Of a stretch of 27,749 bases of DNA, positions 14,560-22,652 are shown one piece after another. The notes beneath the pieces were generated by a model. It did not search any database, was not told where the DNA came from, and saw only the letters and a program-made list of their open reading frames with translations. Positions within the stretch are counted from its first letter, which is position 1, and every line of letters starts with the position of its first letter. Origin of the DNA: an uncultured Collinsella sp. (lineage in GTDB: Bacteria > Actinomycetota > Coriobacteriia > Coriobacteriales > Coriobacteriaceae). Location of the stretch: NCBI GenBank assembly GCA_900541475.1, contig UQJV01000026.1, positions 1 through 27,749 of the forward strand, read 5' to 3'. The position numbers and the translations under genes were made by a program.

Positions 14560-15285
14560 TTAGCGCTTCTTCTTGCTCTTCTTCTGCTTGCGCTGCTTGC
14601 CCTTGTTGTCCTGGGGCTTGTCGGCCTTGTCGCCCTGCTTAGCTTCGGCTGCGGCCTTCTCGGCCTTCATTTTCTTCTTCTTGGTCTCGATGCGGAGCTT
14701 TTTGTTGATGCGCGCCTTAAGGAAGGGGCCAAACTGCTCGGCATCGCCGCGGACAAAGGTGTCCTTAGGGATCGTCACGCCCTGGTCGGCGAACATGGCC
14801 ACAAAGATGCGCTCGCCGTCGAGTACGTGGTCGAGCTTCTCAAACGGGAAGAACTGCGACTTGCCGCTCTTGCCCCAGACCATCAGGCCGTCCTCGTTGG
14901 CGGCGACGCGGCGGTAGCGGCCACCCATGGACTCGTCGGCCTCGACGGCGTCGATAAAGTCGCGGGCGAGCGTGTGGTGCAGGTTTTTGCTCCACCAGGC
15001 CAAAAAGGCGCCGAATACGATCAGGACGACGCCGAACTTGATCCAGTTGCCGCCGGCCACCAGCATGCCAATACCCAGCAGGGCGGCAATGGCGGCGGCG
15101 ACGTACAGGGAGCCGCGGCGCCTGGGCGAGGCGACTAGGCGGGCGAAGTCGGTGACCAGGTCGTTTTCGTACTGGTACTCGTTGAGGTACAGGATGCCGT
15201 CGTCGGCTGCGGCCTGCTTCTCGAGCGCGACCTCGACCTGGTCGGCTGCTTCGGAGGGAACGAGGTTACTCTCTGCGTCTACCAT
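14560..15285 (-). CDS. YcxB-like membrane protein with Lys-rich tail
   Basis: This protein of 241 aa has two adjacent transmembrane helices (about 59-77 and 81-98). A soluble domain (about 105-200) follows, with HHTLARDFIDAV, ANEDGLMVWGKSG, FFPFEKLDHVLD and VTIPKDTFVRGD. This layout and the IPK-x-x-F motif resemble the YcxB-like family, whose function is not established. The last 45 residues are almost entirely Lys, Ala, Gln and Asp and are probably disordered or nucleic-acid or membrane-surface binding. Start ATG 15285 has AGGAGT 9 nt upstream. It is divergent from dnaX and separated by 144 bases from the kinase cluster, so it is probably transcribed alone or as a weak leader gene. Confidence 0.7.
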   Translation of the reverse strand: MVDAESNLVPSEAADQVEVALEKQAAADDGILYLNEYQYENDLVTDFARLVASPRRRGSLYVAAAIAALLGIGMLVAGGNWIKFGVVLIVFGAFLAWWSKNLHHTLARDFIDAVEADESMGGRYRRVAANEDGLMVWGKSGKSQFFPFEKLDHVLDGERIFVAMFADQGVTIPKDTFVRGDAEQFGPFLKARINKKLRIETKKKKMKAEKAAAEAKQGDKADKPQDNKGKQRKQKKSKKKR

Positions 15286-15325
15286 GCTCTTTGGACTCCT
15301 ATCGCGGCGGGCTCGCCGTACGGGT

Positions 15326-15332
15326 TATTATG
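15326..15332. promoter_or_regulatory. Possible overlapping divergent -10 boxes (dnaX and the YcxB-like gene)
   Basis: TATTAT (15326-15331, plus strand) and CATAAT (15332-15327, minus strand) overlap in the 115-base gap between the two divergent genes. Distances to the starts (about 70 and 40 bases) are reasonable. There are no clear -35 boxes, so the call is weak. Confidence 0.25.
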
Positions 15333-15400
15333 AGTGCAGTATGCCGTGCGACCGCATGGCCGTCGCGGCAACAAGACTCAGTATACCCGGGGGAGCACCC

Positions 15401-17887
15401 ATGGAATCGTTGTACCGAAAGTATCGCCCGCTCACCTTCGACTCCGTGGTGGGCCAGCAGCATATCGTCTCGACGCTCGAGCACGCTATCACCGAGGGGC
15501 GCCTGTCCCATGCGTACCTGTTCTGCGGACCGCGCGGCACGGGCAAGACCACCATGGCGCGCATCCTTGCCAAGGCGCTGCTGTGCCGCAATGCCGAGGC
15601 CGCTCGCGCCGAGGGCGCGAGCGGCTGCATGCCCGACGGCACTTGCGAGGAGTGCGAGCTCATCGCCGAGGGCAACCACCCCGATGTCTACGAGCTCGAT
15701 GCCGCAAGCCGCACGGGCGTGGACAATGTGCGCGAGGAGATCATCAACTCCGTCAACTTTGCCCCGGTGCGCGGCAAGTACAAGATCTATATCATCGACG
15801 AGGTCCACATGCTCACGACGGCGGCGTTCAACGCGCTGCTCAAGACGCTCGAGGAGCCGCCGGCGCACGTGATCTTCGTGCTGTGCACCACCGACCCGCA
15901 AAAGATTCTGGAGACCATCCTCTCGCGCTGCCAGCGCTTCGATTTCCACCGCATCGGCAACGAGGATATCGAGCATCGCCTGTCCTACGTGTGCGAGCAG
16001 GAGGGCTTCGATTACGACGACGAGGCGCTCGCCATCGTGGCGCGCCATGCCAAGGGCGGCATGCGCGACGCGCTTTCCACGCTGGAGCAGCTGAGCGTTT
16101 TTGGCAACGGAGCCGTGCATGCGGACGATGCCCGCTCGCTTTTGGGCGAGGTTTCGGACCAGATCCTGGGCGAGTTTGCCCGCGCCATCGCCGAGCGTGA
16201 TGTTGCTGAGCTCTATGGGCTGATTCGTGCGCAGGTCGAGGAGGGCAATGACCTGCTTGAGTTGACGCGCGACTTGGTGGCACATGCGCGCGACGTGTAT
16301 GTGGCCTGCGTTGCCGGTGCCCGTGCCGAGTTGTTTGAGGGCGGGGCCGAGCAGGCCGAGGCACTTGCTGCCGAGGCCGCTGCCTTTGGCGAGCATCCGG
16401 CCGACCGTCTGGCCCGCGTGCTGACGGTGCTCGACGATGCCGCGCTGGAGATGAGGGGCGCGAGCGACGTGCGCCTGGTGCTCGAGATCGCCTGCACGCG
16501 CCTGGCACGTCCCGAGGCCGATTTGACGATTGAGGCCTTGGCGGAGCGCGTGGCGCGCTTGGAGGCCATGGTCGCCAACGCCGCGGTGCCGACGAGCGTG
16601 GCTGCTGCTGGTGCCGCGCCTGCAGCATCCGTACCTGCTACTGCCCAGCAGCCGACGCTCATTTCGGGCGCCCGTGCTGCCGCTCCGGCGGCATCCGCTG
16701 CCCCTGCTGCTACGTCCGCGCGCCAGGGCGGTATGCCTTGGGACCGTGGTGCTGCCGCTCCGGCGGCTCAGCCTGTGCCCCGTTCTGCGTCCGTGTCAGT
16801 TTCCAAGCCTGCAGCGCCTGCACCTCAGCCTGCGCCGGCTCCGACGTCTCAGCCCGTTGCGGCCCCCGCGCCTGTCACCGCTCCGGCACCTAAGCCCCAG
16901 TCCAACAATGCCGCCCAGGTTGCCGCCGCCGGTGCTGCCGAGACGCCCGCGGTCGAGGATGCCGGAGAGCTGCAGCGCAAATGGGTCGAGGTTGTCGAGC
17001 GCGTCAAGGCGCGTCAGGCTTCCTACGCAGGGCTTTTGCTCAACGCCCGCGCCACGGCCGACGACGGCTCCAAGCTCACCGTCTCGTTCCCTGCGGGCTC
17101 GACCTTTGCCATCAAGATGCTCGGCCGCGCTGACACGCAATCGGTGGTCCTGCCGACGGTCTGCGCAGTCTTCGGTCGTCGTACCGTCGACTATGTCCTG
17201 GATGGGGGTGGCACGCCGGCTCCTCAACATGAGGAGCATTCTCCATCTGCACGGGCTGCGGCATCTGCGGACCCGCAACCCGTGTCCTCGGCGGCCCTTG
17301 CATTCTCGAGCGCCAGCGCGTCGCAGCAGCAAACGGCACCGGTAGCGGCATCGACCCCGTCGGCGCCTAAGCCCGCGGCGCCCAAACCGGCTGCTCCGAC
17401 ACCCGCGCCCAAGCCCGCCTCGCCCGCGCCCAAGTCGTCTGACCTGGGCAAAGCCCCCTGGCTACGCTCCGACAACCCCGCCGGCGCTCCTGCCACGGGT
17501 AAGCTCCCGACTGAGCCCGCACCCCGTGCGCCCGAGCGCTCGGCTGCCCCCAAGGCCCAGCCTGTCGCGCAGTCCGCGCCGTGGGAATCCGAGCAGGTGC
17601 CCTACGACGACGCTATGGTCGGCGGCTTCGCTGGCGATGCGAGCGGGGACGATCTGCCTCCGTTCGACGTGCCGGGTGCGACGCCCGCGCCCAAGCCCGC
17701 TGCGGCGGCATCCACGGCCCCCGCAAGCGACGACGCCCCTGCGGCTCCCTGGGAGTCTAACCCCGGTGCCGGCAGCCCCTTCGGCCACCAGGGCGCAGCC
17801 CCGAGCATCCCGCAGACCGAGGACGAGGCCAAAGACCTCATCCGCAGCGTCTTCGGTCAGGCCACCATCTTCAAACCGGTGGAGTAG
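15401..17887 (+). CDS. dnaX: DNA polymerase III subunit gamma/tau
   Basis: This clamp-loader ATPase (828 aa) loads the sliding clamp at the replication fork. The start MESLYRKYRPLTFDSVVGQ is diagnostic. Walker A GPRGTGKTT (43-51), a zinc-binding Cys set (62, 76, 82, 85), DEVHML (133-138) and the SRC arginine finger (175-177) are intact. The collar region ends near residue 400. Long Ala/Pro-rich stretches (about 405-520 and 605-800) flank a folded segment (about 525-605, from ELQRKWVEVVERVKA to DYVLDGG). The tail carries repeated PW motifs (Trp447, 687, 728, 784) and DDLPPFD (about 750-756). ATG 15401 has GGGGGAG upstream. No slippery heptamer for making a short form was noticed. Confidence 0.96.
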   Translation: MESLYRKYRPLTFDSVVGQQHIVSTLEHAITEGRLSHAYLFCGPRGTGKTTMARILAKALLCRNAEAARAEGASGCMPDGTCEECELIAEGNHPDVYELDAASRTGVDNVREEIINSVNFAPVRGKYKIYIIDEVHMLTTAAFNALLKTLEEPPAHVIFVLCTTDPQKILETILSRCQRFDFHRIGNEDIEHRLSYVCEQEGFDYDDEALAIVARHAKGGMRDALSTLEQLSVFGNGAVHADDARSLLGEVSDQILGEFARAIAERDVAELYGLIRAQVEEGNDLLELTRDLVAHARDVYVACVAGARAELFEGGAEQAEALAAEAAAFGEHPADRLARVLTVLDDAALEMRGASDVRLVLEIACTRLARPEADLTIEALAERVARLEAMVANAAVPTSVAAAGAAPAASVPATAQQPTLISGARAAAPAASAAPAATSARQGGMPWDRGAAAPAAQPVPRSASVSVSKPAAPAPQPAPAPTSQPVAAPAPVTAPAPKPQSNNAAQVAAAGAAETPAVEDAGELQRKWVEVVERVKARQASYAGLLLNARATADDGSKLTVSFPAGSTFAIKMLGRADTQSVVLPTVCAVFGRRTVDYVLDGGGTPAPQHEEHSPSARAAASADPQPVSSAALAFSSASASQQQTAPVAASTPSAPKPAAPKPAAPTPAPKPASPAPKSSDLGKAPWLRSDNPAGAPATGKLPTEPAPRAPERSAAPKAQPVAQSAPWESEQVPYDDAMVGGFAGDASGDDLPPFDVPGATPAPKPAAAASTAPASDDAPAAPWESNPGAGSPFGHQGAAPSIPQTEDEAKDLIRSVFGQATIFKPVE

Positions 17888-17908
17888 CTGCGCAGGCGGG
17901 TATACTGC

Positions 17909-18382
17909 TCAAGAAGAGAACCCCTTGCCCGGGCGCATCTGTATTTCGGACATGTGCAACGTGGTGCCGCGTATATCGCATTCGAGCAGACAGGTGCGTG
18001 ACGGTCGGCCTAGGATGCTGAGGTCGATACGATACGCCGCATAGCTGTCCGTGTACTCGACTTGCTCGGCGTTGAGGGTTGCTCCGATTGTCAAGAAAGC
18101 GCCTGGTTCGGCATCGACAATCTTGGAGTCCTTTATCTTGACCTTGAACTCTTGGTAGAGGGACGGGCTGTTGTAGTAAACGGTTCGGGTTCCGTCGGTG
18201 CACTCATCGGTCGTCTCCCATTTGACGACGGGCTGGTCCGAGCTGGCTATCAGCAGTTCTGCTCCAAAAGCTATGGCATGGGTGATGACAACCAGCAATG
18301 TCCAGCCGACAAAGAGATAGAGAACCAAATATGCAACGGGGTGTTTTGAGCGGATGTTTTGGAGCACGTCGGGGGCATTCAT
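17909..18382 (-). CDS. Small membrane-anchored protein of unknown function
   Basis: This 157-aa protein has one strong N-terminal hydrophobic segment (about 15-46) and a polar C-terminal domain (50-157) with three Cys (61, 131, 135) that may lie outside the membrane. No family is recognised. The gene is convergent with dnaX (21 bases between stops) and separates it from ybaB, which normally follows. Codons are less G/C-biased than in neighbours, hinting at later acquisition. It looks real: GGAGGT lies 5 nt before ATG 18382, and a TATAAT on the same strand and a dyad lie just upstream. Regulation by a repressor at that dyad is plausible. Confidence 0.75.
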   Translation of the reverse strand: MNAPDVLQNIRSKHPVAYLVLYLFVGWTLLVVITHAIAFGAELLIASSDQPVVKWETTDECTDGTRTVYYNSPSLYQEFKVKIKDSKIVDAEPGAFLTIGATLNAEQVEYTDSYAAYRIDLSILGRPSRTCLLECDIRGTTLHMSEIQMRPGKGFSS

Positions 18383-18395
18383 GGGGTACCTCCAA

Positions 18396-18413
18396 ATTGC
18401 TATCTATAGCAAT
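18396..18413. promoter_or_regulatory. Dyad operator candidate
   Basis: ATTGCTATCTATAGCAAT has perfect 7-bp arms around a 4-base centre. It sits between the minus-strand -10 box (18417-18422) and the ribosome site of the 157-aa membrane protein gene, i.e. over the expected transcription start. This is a typical repressor position. The regulator is not identifiable here. Confidence 0.45.
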
Positions 18414-18416
18414 CAA

Positions 18417-18422
18417 ATTATA
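18417..18422 (-). promoter_or_regulatory. -10 box of the small membrane protein gene
   Basis: A perfect TATAAT on the minus strand lies about 35 bases before the start codon at 18382. The -35 region at 17-bp spacing is weak. The neighbouring dyad suggests control. Confidence 0.5.
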
Positions 18423-18564
18423 CCCCACCGCCATGTGCGCCGCTTCGAGTAGTGGCTCGGCATTTAGCCATTTAGTGGTACGCAGAAAATGTCGGATTCC
18501 GGCTCTACAAGATTTAGCTTTCAATATTATGCAGATGCGAATTATTCAACTTCGCATAATCTTT

Positions 18565-18581
18565 GAGTGCAGCTTGCACTC
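18565..18581. other. Short perfect hairpin in the ybaB upstream region
   Basis: GAGTGCA and TGCACTC flank a 3-base centre. No T tract follows on either strand, so it is not a clear terminator. It may be an operator or nothing. The rest of 18423-18640 is relatively AT-rich with imperfect inverted repeats around 18525-18560 and no gene. Confidence 0.3.
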
Positions 18582-18638
18582 CAGGACGTGTATATCGACT
18601 GAGGTAACACGTCCGCCCCGCTTGCTTGCCCCGCGCCG

Positions 18639-18647
18639 TGGTACGAT
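18639..18647 (+). promoter_or_regulatory. Possible extended -10 promoter for ybaB-recR
   Basis: TGGTACGAT (TGn plus TACGAT) lies about 75 bases before the ybaB start. Because the minus-strand gene blocks continuity with dnaX, ybaB-recR needs its own promoter. There is no strong -35. Confidence 0.35.
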
Positions 18648-18722
18648 TTTTGAGTTTGAAAGTCCCGCCGTGCTCCGGCTGCCCTTGCAGCTCGGCGTGC
18701 GGCCGCACGTAAAGGAGCCATC

Positions 18723-19043
18723 ATGGCCGGTATGAACATGCAACAGATGATGAAGCAGGCCCGCAAGATGCAGGAGCAGCTTGCCGCCGCGCAGGAAAAC
18801 CTCAAGTCCCAGACCGTCGACGCCTCTGCCGGCGGCGGCATGGTCAAGGTGACTGTCAACGGCGAGATGGAGCTCGTCAACCTCACTATTGACCCCGATG
18901 CGCTCGATCCCGAGGACGTCGATATGCTGCAGGACATGATCATGGCTGCCGTCAACGAGGCCGTCCGCGGCGTCAACGAGCTCGCCAACAAGCAGATGGG
19001 CGCCATCACCGGCGGCCTCAACATCCCGGGCATGCCGTTCTAA
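18723..19043 (+). CDS. ybaB: YbaB/EbfC nucleoid-associated protein
   Basis: This small DNA-binding protein (106 aa) forms dimers and binds DNA; the family is encoded next to recR in most bacteria. The N-terminus MNMQQMMKQARKMQEQLAAA is the family's amphipathic helix, followed by KVTVNGEMELVNLTIDP and the C-terminal GGLNIPGMPF. Length is typical. ATG 18723 has AAAGGAG 5 nt upstream. It is followed by recR after 13 bases, so the two are almost certainly co-transcribed. Confidence 0.95.
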   Translation: MAGMNMQQMMKQARKMQEQLAAAQENLKSQTVDASAGGGMVKVTVNGEMELVNLTIDPDALDPEDVDMLQDMIMAAVNEAVRGVNELANKQMGAITGGLNIPGMPF

Positions 19044-19056
19044 GACGCGCATATAT

Positions 19057-19653
19057 ATGATTGCCAACCATAGTCTGCAGAAACTGCTCGATGAGCTGGG
19101 GCGCCTGCCGGGTATTGGCCCCAAGTCGGCCCAGCGCATCGCCTACTACCTGCTCGAGGCCGACGCCGAGGAGGCACGCCGCCTGGCCGAGGCCATTCTG
19201 GAGGTTAAGCAGGAAGTGCATTTTTGCAGCCGCTGCTTTAATTACGCCACCGCTGACGAGTGCTCCATCTGCCAAGACTCGATGCGCGACACCACCCGCA
19301 TCTGCGTGGTGGGTGAGCCGCGCGATGTCCAGGCGATTGAGCGCACGGGCAGCTACCACGGCCTCTACCACGTGTTGGGCGGTGTGATCAGCCCCATGGA
19401 CAAGATCGGCCCCGAGCAGCTGCACATCCGCGAGTTGCTGGCGCGCTTGGGCCACGAGGATATCCACGAGGTCATTATCGCCACTAACCCCAATATCGAG
19501 GGCGAGACCACGGCGAGCTACCTTGCTCGCACCATCAAGCCGCTGGGCGTCGAGGTGTCGCGCCTGGCGAGCGGCCTGCCCGTGGGCGGCGACCTGGAGT
19601 ATGCTGACGAGCTCACGCTCGGCCGCGCCATCGAGGCCCGTCGCGCAATCTAG
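19057..19653 (+). CDS. recR: Recombination mediator RecR
   Basis: RecR (198 aa) acts with RecF and RecO to load RecA on gapped DNA. The order is standard: a helix-hairpin-helix, LGRLPGIGPKSAQRIAYYLL (14-33); a Cys4 zinc motif (Cys57, 60, 69, 72); a Toprim domain from ICVVGEPRDVQAIE (82-95) onward, with GGVISPMDKIGP; and the conserved end ASGLPVGGDLEYADELTLGRA. Length matches the family. The ATG follows the ybaB stop by 13 bases and has no recognisable Shine-Dalgarno, so translation is probably coupled to ybaB. Confidence 0.97.
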   Translation: MIANHSLQKLLDELGRLPGIGPKSAQRIAYYLLEADAEEARRLAEAILEVKQEVHFCSRCFNYATADECSICQDSMRDTTRICVVGEPRDVQAIERTGSYHGLYHVLGGVISPMDKIGPEQLHIRELLARLGHEDIHEVIIATNPNIEGETTASYLARTIKPLGVEVSRLASGLPVGGDLEYADELTLGRAIEARRAI

Positions 19654-19727
19654 GATCTAGATATCGGCCCGCCGACCTCGCGTTTCCCTGCGCGTTGCAC
19701 GCGGTTGCCATAATTGGCCCCATGTTT

Positions 19728-19753
19728 GTGCATTTGTTGTGCAACAAATGCAC
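19728..19753. repeat. 26-bp near-perfect palindrome after recR
   Basis: GTGCATTTGTTG (19728-19739) and CAACAAATGCAC (19742-19753) are perfect inverted repeats with a 2-base centre. It lies about 75 bases after the recR stop and about 80 before the next promoter-like box. It is AT-rich, unlike GC-rich terminators here, and is followed only by CTTTCC after the arm, so an operator is as likely as a terminator. Confidence 0.6.
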
Positions 19754-19831
19754 TTTCCATCCGCTTATCGCGTGGATGCCCCTGTTCGTGTCCCGTATTT
19801 GCGCGTTCGTTGCGCATCCTTTTGTGTTCGC

Positions 19832-19840
19832 TGATACACT
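19832..19840 (+). promoter_or_regulatory. Extended -10 box before the extracytoplasmic-protein gene
   Basis: TGATACACT matches the TGn-TACACT form seen at two other promoters in this window. A start near 19847 would place a terminator hairpin only about 16 nt into the transcript, so either it is attenuated or the true promoter is elsewhere. Confidence 0.4.
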
Positions 19841-19862
19841 CAACTATGGGTTTGAATGAATG

Positions 19863-19890
19863 CGCCGCTTTCGAGCGGCGTGTTTTTGTT
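19863..19890 (+). terminator. Intrinsic terminator abutting the next ribosome site
   Basis: CGCCGCT and AGCGGCG form a 7-bp stem closed by a TTCG tetraloop, followed by TGTTTTTGTT, then directly GGAGGAG. It could end the ybaB-recR transcript or attenuate the following gene. Confidence 0.8.
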
Positions 19891-19902
19891 GGAGGAGATC
19901 GC

Positions 19903-20808
19903 ATGCGGCCCGGGGGCACTCAGACAAAGCATGGCGCCGCGGTGCGTATGCGGCGCCGGTTGGGCCTGGCGCCTCGGGCGTGTGTGCTGCTGTCCTGTTC
20001 GCTGGCGCTGGTCGTTGCCGGCGTTTCTGCCTACGGTTTGGCTGTGCCACCTATGGTGCAAGCGCGTACCGCGCGCGAGCTGCGTGTGGGGCACAAGGCC
20101 AAAAGCGATTTGGGCACCACAACCGGATACGCCTGGGCGAGCGTAGTCACGCACGTCGTGTTTGGTGTCGACGACGCGGGCAGCGCCGAGGCGTCGGACA
20201 ACGAGATCGCGCTTGCCAACGGCAAGACCATCGTGCTCACCAATACCAAGATCATCCATCACCTTTCCGATAACAGTGTTTCGGCCGTCGTAAACAAGGC
20301 CGAGCAGCAAAAGGGTCAGGATACGCAGCAGCCGGGGAAACCTGGCGGCTCCGGTTCGTCTGGTTCCAGCTCCGATTCGTCGAACTCGAGCGGTGGCTCC
20401 GGCTCGGGCTCCGCCTCCGGCGGGTCCGGGAGCAACAGCTCGGCGGGCGGCAGCACCGGTGGCAATACAAACTCCAGCGGCCTTTCGGCCGCCGAGGAGG
20501 AAAGCATACACAGCTGGCTCGTGACCAAGTGCAACATGCTCGATGGCTATGTCTCTCGGGCCAATGGCGCGGTCTCGACCTATAACGCAACAGGCGATAC
20601 CGGGCCGTGCGATAGCCTGGCCAACGATATGTTTGTCATTCGCGCCGAGTTTGGCCGGCAAACGTTTTCTCCCCAGTCAAAGTGGTATCAGCAATACGCC
20701 AACCTATGGGGCTGCTACACCAACCTGTGCCAATGGGTGGGGCATTACGGCGATGACGACGTCGCGCTCAACAACTTCAATACCAAAGTGGCGGCGATCG
20801 CCCTATGA
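19903..20808 (+). CDS. Membrane-anchored extracytoplasmic protein with Gly/Ser linker
   Basis: No family is recognised in this 301-aa protein. A basic N-terminus (RMRRR, 15-19) precedes one hydrophobic segment (about 26-48), a signal peptide or anchor. A small domain follows (about 50-135). A pure Gly/Ser/Asn linker (about 146-193) then leads to a C-terminal domain (195-301) with four Cys (210, 236, 271, 276) that could form two disulfides outside the cell. ATG 19903 has GGAGGAG 5 nt upstream; a longer in-frame reading from 19846 would run through the terminator and is rejected. The stop overlaps the start of the kinase gene as ATGA, so the two products probably work together, perhaps as sensor and kinase. 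That role is inferred. Confidence 0.85.
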   Translation: MRPGGTQTKHGAAVRMRRRLGLAPRACVLLSCSLALVVAGVSAYGLAVPPMVQARTARELRVGHKAKSDLGTTTGYAWASVVTHVVFGVDDAGSAEASDNEIALANGKTIVLTNTKIIHHLSDNSVSAVVNKAEQQKGQDTQQPGKPGGSGSSGSSSDSSNSSGGSGSGSASGGSGSNSSAGGSTGGNTNSSGLSAAEEESIHSWLVTKCNMLDGYVSRANGAVSTYNATGDTGPCDSLANDMFVIRAEFGRQTFSPQSKWYQQYANLWGCYTNLCQWVGHYGDDDVALNNFNTKVAAIAL

Positions 20809-22649
20809 CGAATAGCCTTGCTTCTAGCGCATCGTGCGCGCTAAACCGCGACCCCATGGTGGGCCTGCGCCTGGTGCGCGTTGGAGGGTTTGAGCCTGCT
20901 ATTGCGCTGAGCCCGGATGAGCTACCCGTCTACCAGCGTCGATTTGCGATGCTGTTTGCCGACGACGGCACCATGCGCCGTGGCGGCATCGGCCGCGTGA
21001 CGCGTGCCGTCAATGCCCAGGGCGAGGCCGTGGCGCTCAAGCAGCTCATCTTGCCGACGCGCGACGAGTTCGATGACGACGCCGCTTATGAGGCGCTGGT
21101 CGCTAAGTTTAAGGCGGCGTTTCGCGAGGAATACGAATGCCACCGCGCCCTTTCGGGCCTTAAAGGCTTTCCCCGCCTGTATGGATGGGGCGAGGTCGAC
21201 GGTGTGCCTGCGATTGTCATGGAATGGGTCGAGGGCGAGACGCTTGCCCGCCTGCGCCCGCGCCTTGCCGTGGACGATGCCGGCCGCCTGTCGCCGCTCG
21301 TGGCCGCTCGCCTGGGCCGCGACCTGTTTGACTTGCTCTGCCGCATGAACCTGGTGGGGGAGGGCTTTGTCCATCGCGACATCTCGCCGGCCAATATTAT
21401 GGTTCGCACGGCGCGCCTGCCGCTCGACCAACAACTTGCCGAGGGCACGTTCGATTTGTGCCTCATCGATTTTGGCTCGTCGCTGGCGCTCGAGCCCGCC
21501 TCTGCGGTAGCGGGAACCGGCGGCAAGGAGTCCTTTACAGAGCGCTACGCCACGTTGCGCCGCGCGACGGTTGCCTACGCTCCGCCCGAGATGCTCACCG
21601 ACGATATTGCCGACCTGCGCGTCTTGCGTATGTCGCCGGCAATCGACGTGTATGCCACGGCGAGTACGGTCTATGAGCTCATCGCCGGCGTTGCGCCATA
21701 CGAGGTGGCGCCGAGCGCCTCGGGCACTTCGGGTTCGCGCAAAAAGACGCGCGATATTGCCAGCCCCTATCGTCTCAAGATGGATACGCGCCCCGACTAT
21801 CCCGTTGGCGCCCACGCACCCGGTTGCGACCTAACCCAGCTGCTCCGGCGTGAGCCCGATGTTGCGCTCGCCGCCGCCGAGCAGGCACAGCAGATGGGGC
21901 TCGAGCCGGACTCCGAGGAGCTGCGCGATGCGCTGGCGTTTGTCGACGCTCAGCTGTTCGATCTAGTGATGGCCTGCCTGTCCTGCCATCAGGAAGATCG
22001 TCCCGAGCCGGCTGCGGTGGAGGCGGCGCTCTCGGCATTTTGCGACCACTATGCGCAAAATGTCGCCCGCTCGCTTCGCGGCGAGCCGCTCACACCCTGT
22101 CCCATGGACGCGTCCGGTCGCGTGGTCCGTCGTGCCGCGATGATCGGCACTACGGCTGTCTCCGGTCTCGTATGGGCCGTTGTGGTGGTGTCGGCGGCGC
22201 TGCTGGCGTCTGGTGCTCGTGCGACGGTCGCCGTGGGGTACATTTCGTGGTCCGGTGCGCTGCCGGGTATCGTTGCCGCGCTCGCGCTGGCGCTGCCGGG
22301 CATGGCGGGTATTGCCGCCGGCGCCATGGCACACGATCGTCGCACGGGGTTCCTGCATGGCGTACTAGCGCTTTCTGCCTGCGAGGTTCCGGTGCTGATC
22401 GCGGTTGCATGCACCGTGTTTTCCCAGCGCGCCGTGGCGAGTGGTTTCGTTGCCGCCTTAATTGCAACCTATGCGCTCACGTGGTTTTTGCTGGCGATGG
22501 GGTTTGCCTTTGAGCTTCCCGTCGCGGCGCCGCGGCGCGCAAAAACTCAGACGGCGACGCCACTTGCCGGTGGTGCCGCGGCGGCTCGCGCCTTTGTCGG
22601 GGCGGCCGAGGCGTCGTCCGAAACGAGTTCAACGACCAAGGAGGTCTAG
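20805..22649 (+). CDS. Atypical Ser/Thr kinase with four-helix membrane tail
   Basis: This 614-aa protein has a divergent kinase domain (about 45-415). Visible motifs are RRGGIGRV (glycine loop), Lys79 in VALKQL, FVHRDISPANIMV (Asp192), IDFGSS (Asp222) and APPEM. The loop sequence HRDISPAN and insertions (about 203-214 and 300-375) set it apart from PknB types. The C-terminal part has about four hydrophobic helices (446-468, 484-508, 516-538, 545-567) and an Ala/Thr-rich cytoplasmic end. Catalytic residues are present, so activity is expected. The ATG overlaps the upstream stop. An FHA-like gene follows after 3 bases, giving a sensor-kinase-reader order. Confidence 0.88.
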   Translation: MTNSLASSASCALNRDPMVGLRLVRVGGFEPAIALSPDELPVYQRRFAMLFADDGTMRRGGIGRVTRAVNAQGEAVALKQLILPTRDEFDDDAAYEALVAKFKAAFREEYECHRALSGLKGFPRLYGWGEVDGVPAIVMEWVEGETLARLRPRLAVDDAGRLSPLVAARLGRDLFDLLCRMNLVGEGFVHRDISPANIMVRTARLPLDQQLAEGTFDLCLIDFGSSLALEPASAVAGTGGKESFTERYATLRRATVAYAPPEMLTDDIADLRVLRMSPAIDVYATASTVYELIAGVAPYEVAPSASGTSGSRKKTRDIASPYRLKMDTRPDYPVGAHAPGCDLTQLLRREPDVALAAAEQAQQMGLEPDSEELRDALAFVDAQLFDLVMACLSCHQEDRPEPAAVEAALSAFCDHYAQNVARSLRGEPLTPCPMDASGRVVRRAAMIGTTAVSGLVWAVVVVSAALLASGARATVAVGYISWSGALPGIVAALALALPGMAGIAAGAMAHDRRTGFLHGVLALSACEVPVLIAVACTVFSQRAVASGFVAALIATYALTWFLLAMGFAFELPVAAPRRAKTQTATPLAGGAAAARAFVGAAEASSETSSTTKEV

Positions 22650-22652
22650 GCC

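Noticed and set aside
15401..17887. Programmed frameshift giving a short DnaX form
   Set aside because: No A-rich slippery heptamer followed by a hairpin was noticed in the coding region.
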